From an uncultured Oscillospiraceae bacterium (GTDB lineage Bacteria; Bacillota; Clostridia; Oscillospirales; Oscillospiraceae), in the NCBI GenBank assembly GCA_934630495.1, contig CAKTVW010000043.1, positions 1-17,580 of the forward strand: DNA of 17,580 nucleotides, given 5' to 3'. Under the pieces are notes generated by a model. It saw nothing but the letters and a program-made list of their open reading frames with translations. It searched no databases and was not told where the DNA came from. This document shows, piece after piece, positions 14,507-17,580 of the stretch; position 1 is the first letter of the stretch; every line of letters starts with the position of its first letter. Both the position numbers and the translations under genes were made by a program.

Positions 14507-16260
14507 TAAAGCTTCGTCTCCGTTACATGATTGTCCTCGACTCTGAAAATTTTGTCACAGCCCGCAATCGTGGTCAGGCGGTGCGCGACAATAATCATGG
14601 TCTTGTCCTTCCCCAGTGCGTTGATGGACTTCATGACCGCCGCCTCGGTATCGCTGTCCAGCGCGGAGGTTGCTTCGTCAAAGAACAGAATCTCCGGATC
14701 GTCGTACAGGGCGCGCGCAATGCCGATGCGCTGGCGCTGGCCGCCGGAAATACGCACGCCGCGCTCGCCGATGACCGTATCCAGTCCCTCGTCCAGCGAA
14801 CGGACAAAGTCCGCGATCTGCGCGCTCTCCAGTACTTTCCAGACCTGCTCGTCGTCAATATCCTTTTCCTCGACGCCGAGCGCGACATTATTGCGGATCG
14901 TGTCGTCGACCAGATAGATATTCTGCGGAATATAGCCGATATGCCTCTGCCACTCGGCATAGTCCTCGTGAATGTCCAGCGTACCGTAGCAGACCGAGCC
15001 GCTGTCCGGCTTCAGAAGGCCGAGGATCACATCTACCAGCGTGGTCTTGCCTGCGCCGGTCACGCCGACAATGCCGACAGATTCGCCGTGCTCGATCCGC
15101 AGATTAACATTTTGCAGCACCGGCTTTTCCCGTTCGGGATAAGTATAGGTGACGTTTTTGACCAGAATGTCCCGTTCGGCGCCCTTGGGGACCGTGCGGT
15201 GCTCGCGCTTTTTCTCCTCGATCTCCTTGCGGTGGGCATTTTCCTCCTCCTCGGAGGTCTTGAGGTCGTCATAGAGCGCATCCAGCGACGGACGATTGAA
15301 AGTGATGCTGTTGATGCTGCCGTTGATGGAATTGGCACGGGGCATCAGGCGCATTGCCGCAAGCGCAAACGCCGCAAGCGACGGAAGCAGCGCGGAGAGG
15401 TCCTTGCCCGAGACGATCCGATACGCGATCACGCCCAGCACACTGGATATACACAGCATTTCGATCATTCTGCCCGGAACGGCGGCAATGATGCTGTAGC
15501 GTCTGCCGAGCGCGACGGACTGCGCTCCCGCGTTCTCATAGACATCGGCAAAGAATTTTTCGCGGCCCATGACCTTAACTTCCTTGATGCCGCCCATCGA
15601 CTGGTGAATGGCCTTGATCATCTTCATGCTGTAAACACGGCTTTGCTTGCCCGCGTCGCTGATCTTCTTGCGCACAATGAGGAAATAGATCGCGGAGCAG
15701 AGCAGCAGCGCGGCACCGAGCGCGATCGTCAGGCCGGTATCGATCACCAGCAGATATGCCACAAGCGCGGCGACGATCATGATATCCGCCACCAGTCCGA
15801 ACATTGTGCTGATAACGGAAAACGCACCGCTGACATCCTGATTGATGTTGCGGATGATTTCCGCAGTATTCCGCTGCAGGTGGAAGGTATAGGGCTTATT
15901 CATGTAGCAGGAGATCATTTTTGCGCCCATGCGGACCTTATTGGCGCTGACAAAACGGACGCCCAGCTCGATCATCAGGAACGCATACAGGTTTTTGACC
16001 AGATACACGCCCATCAGCAGAAATGTCAGGAACAGCATGACCGACTGCGTGCTGTCAGTGTGCAGCAGATTCAGAATGAGTCGATACCACCATGTGCCCT
16101 GAAGCGACTGCATGTTCGTCAAAAGCTGGACGAACGGATAGATCAGCGAGACGCCCGCAAAATCCAGCACCGTCCCGATTATCTGGAATAAAAACAGCAG
16201 CAAATAGAGCAGCCGCTGCTTTCGGGGAAAAATATAGCACAGTTGCCGGATCAATCTCAT
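14506..16260 (-). CDS. ABC exporter, fused membrane and ATPase domains
   Basis: A 584-residue type IV ABC transporter half-molecule that should work as a homodimer. The membrane domain has about six helices between residues 15 and 305. A highly charged linker (335-360, rich in Glu, Lys and Arg) joins it to the ATPase domain. ATPase motifs: Walker A GVTGAGKTT (399-407), Q-loop Gln446, signature SGGQRQR (505-511), Walker B ILFFDE (524-529) and H-loop His560. The family exports lipids, lipid-linked glycans, peptides or drugs; the layout is reminiscent of lipid-oligosaccharide flippases of the PglK/WlaB kind, but the cargo cannot be read from sequence. The ATG at 16260 has AAGGAG 8 bases upstream. 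First gene of a three-gene operon. Confidence 0.9.
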   Translation of the reverse strand: MRLIRQLCYIFPRKQRLLYLLLFLFQIIGTVLDFAGVSLIYPFVQLLTNMQSLQGTWWYRLILNLLHTDSTQSVMLFLTFLLMGVYLVKNLYAFLMIELGVRFVSANKVRMGAKMISCYMNKPYTFHLQRNTAEIIRNINQDVSGAFSVISTMFGLVADIMIVAALVAYLLVIDTGLTIALGAALLLCSAIYFLIVRKKISDAGKQSRVYSMKMIKAIHQSMGGIKEVKVMGREKFFADVYENAGAQSVALGRRYSIIAAVPGRMIEMLCISSVLGVIAYRIVSGKDLSALLPSLAAFALAAMRLMPRANSINGSINSITFNRPSLDALYDDLKTSEEEENAHRKEIEEKKREHRTVPKGAERDILVKNVTYTYPEREKPVLQNVNLRIEHGESVGIVGVTGAGKTTLVDVILGLLKPDSGSVCYGTLDIHEDYAEWQRHIGYIPQNIYLVDDTIRNNVALGVEEKDIDDEQVWKVLESAQIADFVRSLDEGLDTVIGERGVRISGGQRQRIGIARALYDDPEILFFDEATSALDSDTEAAVMKSINALGKDKTMIIVAHRLTTIAGCDKIFRVEDNHVTETKL

Positions 16261-16292
16261 ATTACGATCTCCTTCGTCAAAAACACTATGTA

Positions 16293-16298
16293 ATTATA
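16293..16298 (-). promoter_or_regulatory. Possible -10 box for the ABC exporter operon
   Basis: A perfect TATAAT on the minus strand about 33 bases before the start codon. The hexamer at 17-base spacing is a poor -35 (TTTTTG). TTGCAA fits better but only at 14 bases. The promoter is plausible from position but imperfect. Confidence 0.4.
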
Positions 16299-16335
16299 CG
16301 ATATCACATAAATTGCAAAAAGTAAAGGGCGGCAC

Positions 16336-16364
16336 TTGTAAAAACCCTCCGAATCGATTATAAT
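16336..16364 (+). promoter_or_regulatory. Promoter of the DUF2953-gerW operon
   Basis: TTGTAA (16336-16341), a 17-base spacer and a perfect TATAAT (16359-16364), 33 bases before the start at 16398. It is nearly identical in form to the asnA promoter, which suggests ordinary vegetative sigma-A transcription rather than a sporulation sigma factor. Confidence 0.8.
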
Positions 16365-16397
16365 ACAGAAAACAGGGGTAGGAAAAGAGGTGGCGGC

Positions 16398-17072
16398 ATG
16401 ACGGCTTTATGGATCATTCTCGGCGCGGCGGCGCTGATCGTGCTGATTTTGACGCTGCCGCTTCGGATCCGCCTGCGCTATCGGCCGGAGAACGGCTTTT
16501 CCTATCGGATCAAATACCTCTTTTTTACCGTTCTGAACAGTGAGAGTGCCTCCGCACCCGAAAAAAAGAAGCCGCAGGCAAAGAAAAAAAGCGCTTCCGC
16601 GCCGTCCGCAAAAAAATCCGGTGGAAACGCCGCGCAGACCCTTCTGTCCTTTTTGGGACTGGACGAGATCAGCTCCGCCGCCAATCTGAAGAAAGCCGTC
16701 GGCGAGCGCGGTCTGCTTGATGTAATCGGCTCCGTAACGGCGCAGCTTCGCGAGCTTTTGTCGCACAGTGCCGCGCTGCTCCGCAAGGGTGTCTTTACCC
16801 GTTTTTCTCTGCGTGTGCTCGTCGGCGGCGAGGACCCTGCGCAGGCCGCGCTCAGCTACGGTCGGCTCTGCGCCGCCGTCTATCCCCTCGTCAGCCTGCT
16901 GGACGCGGCGATGACCCTGCGCGCGCCCGAGGTCGACATCCGCTTCGACGATTCGTCGGACGAGACACGCGCCTCGTTTGACGCCTGTCTGCAATACCGC
17001 CCGTGGCATTTTGTCTGTTTTCTGTTCTACCTGATCGGAAATTATTTCAAACACCAAAAAGGAGCGAAATAG
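16398..17072 (+). CDS. DUF2953 family membrane protein (YtfI-like)
   Basis: A 224-residue protein with one N-terminal membrane segment (about 3-20) followed by PLRIRLRYR. A lysine- and alanine-rich linker (about 52-75, KKKPQAKKKSASAPSAKK) leads to a C-terminal domain. That domain contains the family's conserved stretch VGGEDPAQAALSYGRLCA and VYPLVSLL at about 142-168, and a last hydrophobic patch at about 203-216. The function of DUF2953 is unknown; in Bacillus the homologue YtfI is encoded beside the spore germination protein YtfJ/GerW, exactly as here. GAGGTG lies 5 bases before the ATG. Its stop is one base before the gerW start, so the pair is coupled. Confidence 0.85.
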   Translation: MTALWIILGAAALIVLILTLPLRIRLRYRPENGFSYRIKYLFFTVLNSESASAPEKKKPQAKKKSASAPSAKKSGGNAAQTLLSFLGLDEISSAANLKKAVGERGLLDVIGSVTAQLRELLSHSAALLRKGVFTRFSLRVLVGGEDPAQAALSYGRLCAAVYPLVSLLDAAMTLRAPEVDIRFDDSSDETRASFDACLQYRPWHFVCFLFYLIGNYFKHQKGAK

Positions 17073-17073
17073 G

Positions 17074-17448
17074 ATGAGTGAACTGTTAAAGGTTTTTGAA
17101 TTTACCGCCGCACAGGTTTCCGCCCTGACGTCGGAGCAATCCGTCGCGGACACACCGATCGTGGTCGACGGCGTTACCGTGATCCCGATCAGCAAGCTTT
17201 CCTCCGGTTTTGCCTGCGGCGGCTCCGATCTTGCGCAGAAGAAAAGGGCCGACGGCATTATGGCCGGTTCGGGCGTGAAGGTCACGCGGACGCCGACCGC
17301 CTTTCTGGCCGTTCACGACGGCACCGTCAGCGTCCTCCAGGCCGCGCAGGACGAGGGCGGCAAAAGCGGTCTGATCTCCGCGCTCAAGCCCCTGATCGCC
17401 CAGCTCAAGGCCGCCGCAAAGGCCAAGGACGAGAAAAAGGACGCCTGA
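17074..17448 (+). CDS. gerW: GerW/YtfJ family sporulation protein
   Basis: A 124-residue protein with the GerW core: DTPIVVDGVTVIPISKLSSG, then FACGGSD, and later VKVTRTPTAFLAVHDGTVSVL. The C-terminal tail is rich in lysine and alanine. The N-terminus is shorter than in Bacillus GerW. In Bacillus it is made in the forespore and affects germination with some nutrients; in non-sporulating relatives its role is unclear. The ATG at 17074 overlaps closely with the DUF2953 stop, with AAGGAG upstream. A strong terminator follows 20 bases after the stop. This pair is the best evidence in the window that the organism belongs to a spore-forming lineage. Confidence 0.88.
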   Translation: MSELLKVFEFTAAQVSALTSEQSVADTPIVVDGVTVIPISKLSSGFACGGSDLAQKKRADGIMAGSGVKVTRTPTAFLAVHDGTVSVLQAAQDEGGKSGLISALKPLIAQLKAAAKAKDEKKDA

Positions 17449-17467
17449 TACATCGATATCATCACCC

Positions 17468-17502
17468 CGCCTCTGTTCATGCGTGAACAGAGGCGTTTTT
17501 TT
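17468..17502 (+). terminator. Rho-independent terminator after gerW
   Basis: A perfect 12-bp stem CGCCTCTGTTCA / TGAACAGAGGCG with loop TGCG, followed by seven T's (17496-17502). Confidence 0.97.
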
Positions 17503-17512
17503 CACTAATACT

Positions 17513-17580
17513 GATTCTTGATTAAAAGATTTAATCAAGAATCCCGTGTGCTACGCACACTCGCATCGTGCGAAAGCACG
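17513..17580. repeat. Array of three hairpins at the window edge
   Basis: Three consecutive perfect hairpins. The first pairs GATTCTTGATTAAA with TTTAATCAAGAATC over a 3-base loop (17513-17543). The second is GTGTGC-TAC-GCACAC (17546-17560). The third is CGTGC-GAAA-GCACG (17567-17580), which may continue past the window. They follow directly after the gerW terminator, have no T-tract of their own and are not coding. The leading ATACTG resembles the tail of the 38-bp repeat read on its other strand, so this may be a related intergenic element. Confidence 0.65.

Noticed and set aside
14527..16191. 554-codon plus-strand open frame opposite the ABC exporter
   Set aside because: It mirrors the exporter codon pattern, has no ribosome binding site and shows no domain, while the exporter has every ATPase motif.
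17513..17580. CRISPR array
   Set aside because: The three palindromes differ from each other and are not separated by unique spacers of constant length.

Overview
The window looks like chromosomal DNA from a moderately high-GC, spore-forming-lineage clostridium, most plausibly an Oscillospirales/Ruminococcaceae-type gut Firmicute. The pointers are Gram-positive style Shine-Dalgarno sites (AGGAGG), a str operon led by a ybxF-like gene, an adjacent DUF2953 (YtfI)-GerW (YtfJ) pair, a SpoIVFB-like M50 protease and clostridial-type M23 and HD proteins. The taxonomic call is an inference from gene content, since no rRNA is present.

Layout. 1-267 holds no gene, only palindromic intergenic repeats and a terminator-like hairpin. 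268-2345 is a small accessory patch: two tiny minus-strand genes, then a plus-strand pair of a membrane-anchored HTH regulator and a tyrosine integrase that points at the 3' end of a tRNA-Ser gene. 2471-2762 is a minus-strand tRNA-Ser(UGA)-tRNA-Ser(GCU) operon with a consensus promoter and a hairpin terminator. 2759-3569 is a minus-strand pair of a small membrane protein and an M50 protease, divergent from a secreted M23 peptidase (3678-4646). A cluster of palindromes follows, then a degenerate membrane-protein pseudogene (4744-5227) and an HD-domain gene.

5998-10937 is the minus-strand str operon: ybxF-like, rpsL, rpsG, fusA, tuf. It has a near-perfect sigma-A type promoter in front of ybxF, a second promoter in front of tuf and a classic terminator after tuf. 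The usual rpoB-rpoC neighbours are absent upstream. Divergent from it is the plus-strand asnA-asnS pair, which makes asparagine and charges it onto tRNA-Asn. Convergent with that is a minus-strand operon of an ABC exporter, a 52-residue cysteine-containing protein and a Nudix hydrolase. The window closes with the sporulation-linked DUF2953-GerW pair, a strong terminator and a run of three hairpins cut off by the window edge.

Most of the window is ordinary core genome. I see no clear undescribed system. The parts most worth a second look are the intergenic palindrome family, the cysteine protein coupled between the ABC exporter and the Nudix gene, the small protein overlapping the M50 protease, and the integrase patch beside the tRNA-Ser gene.
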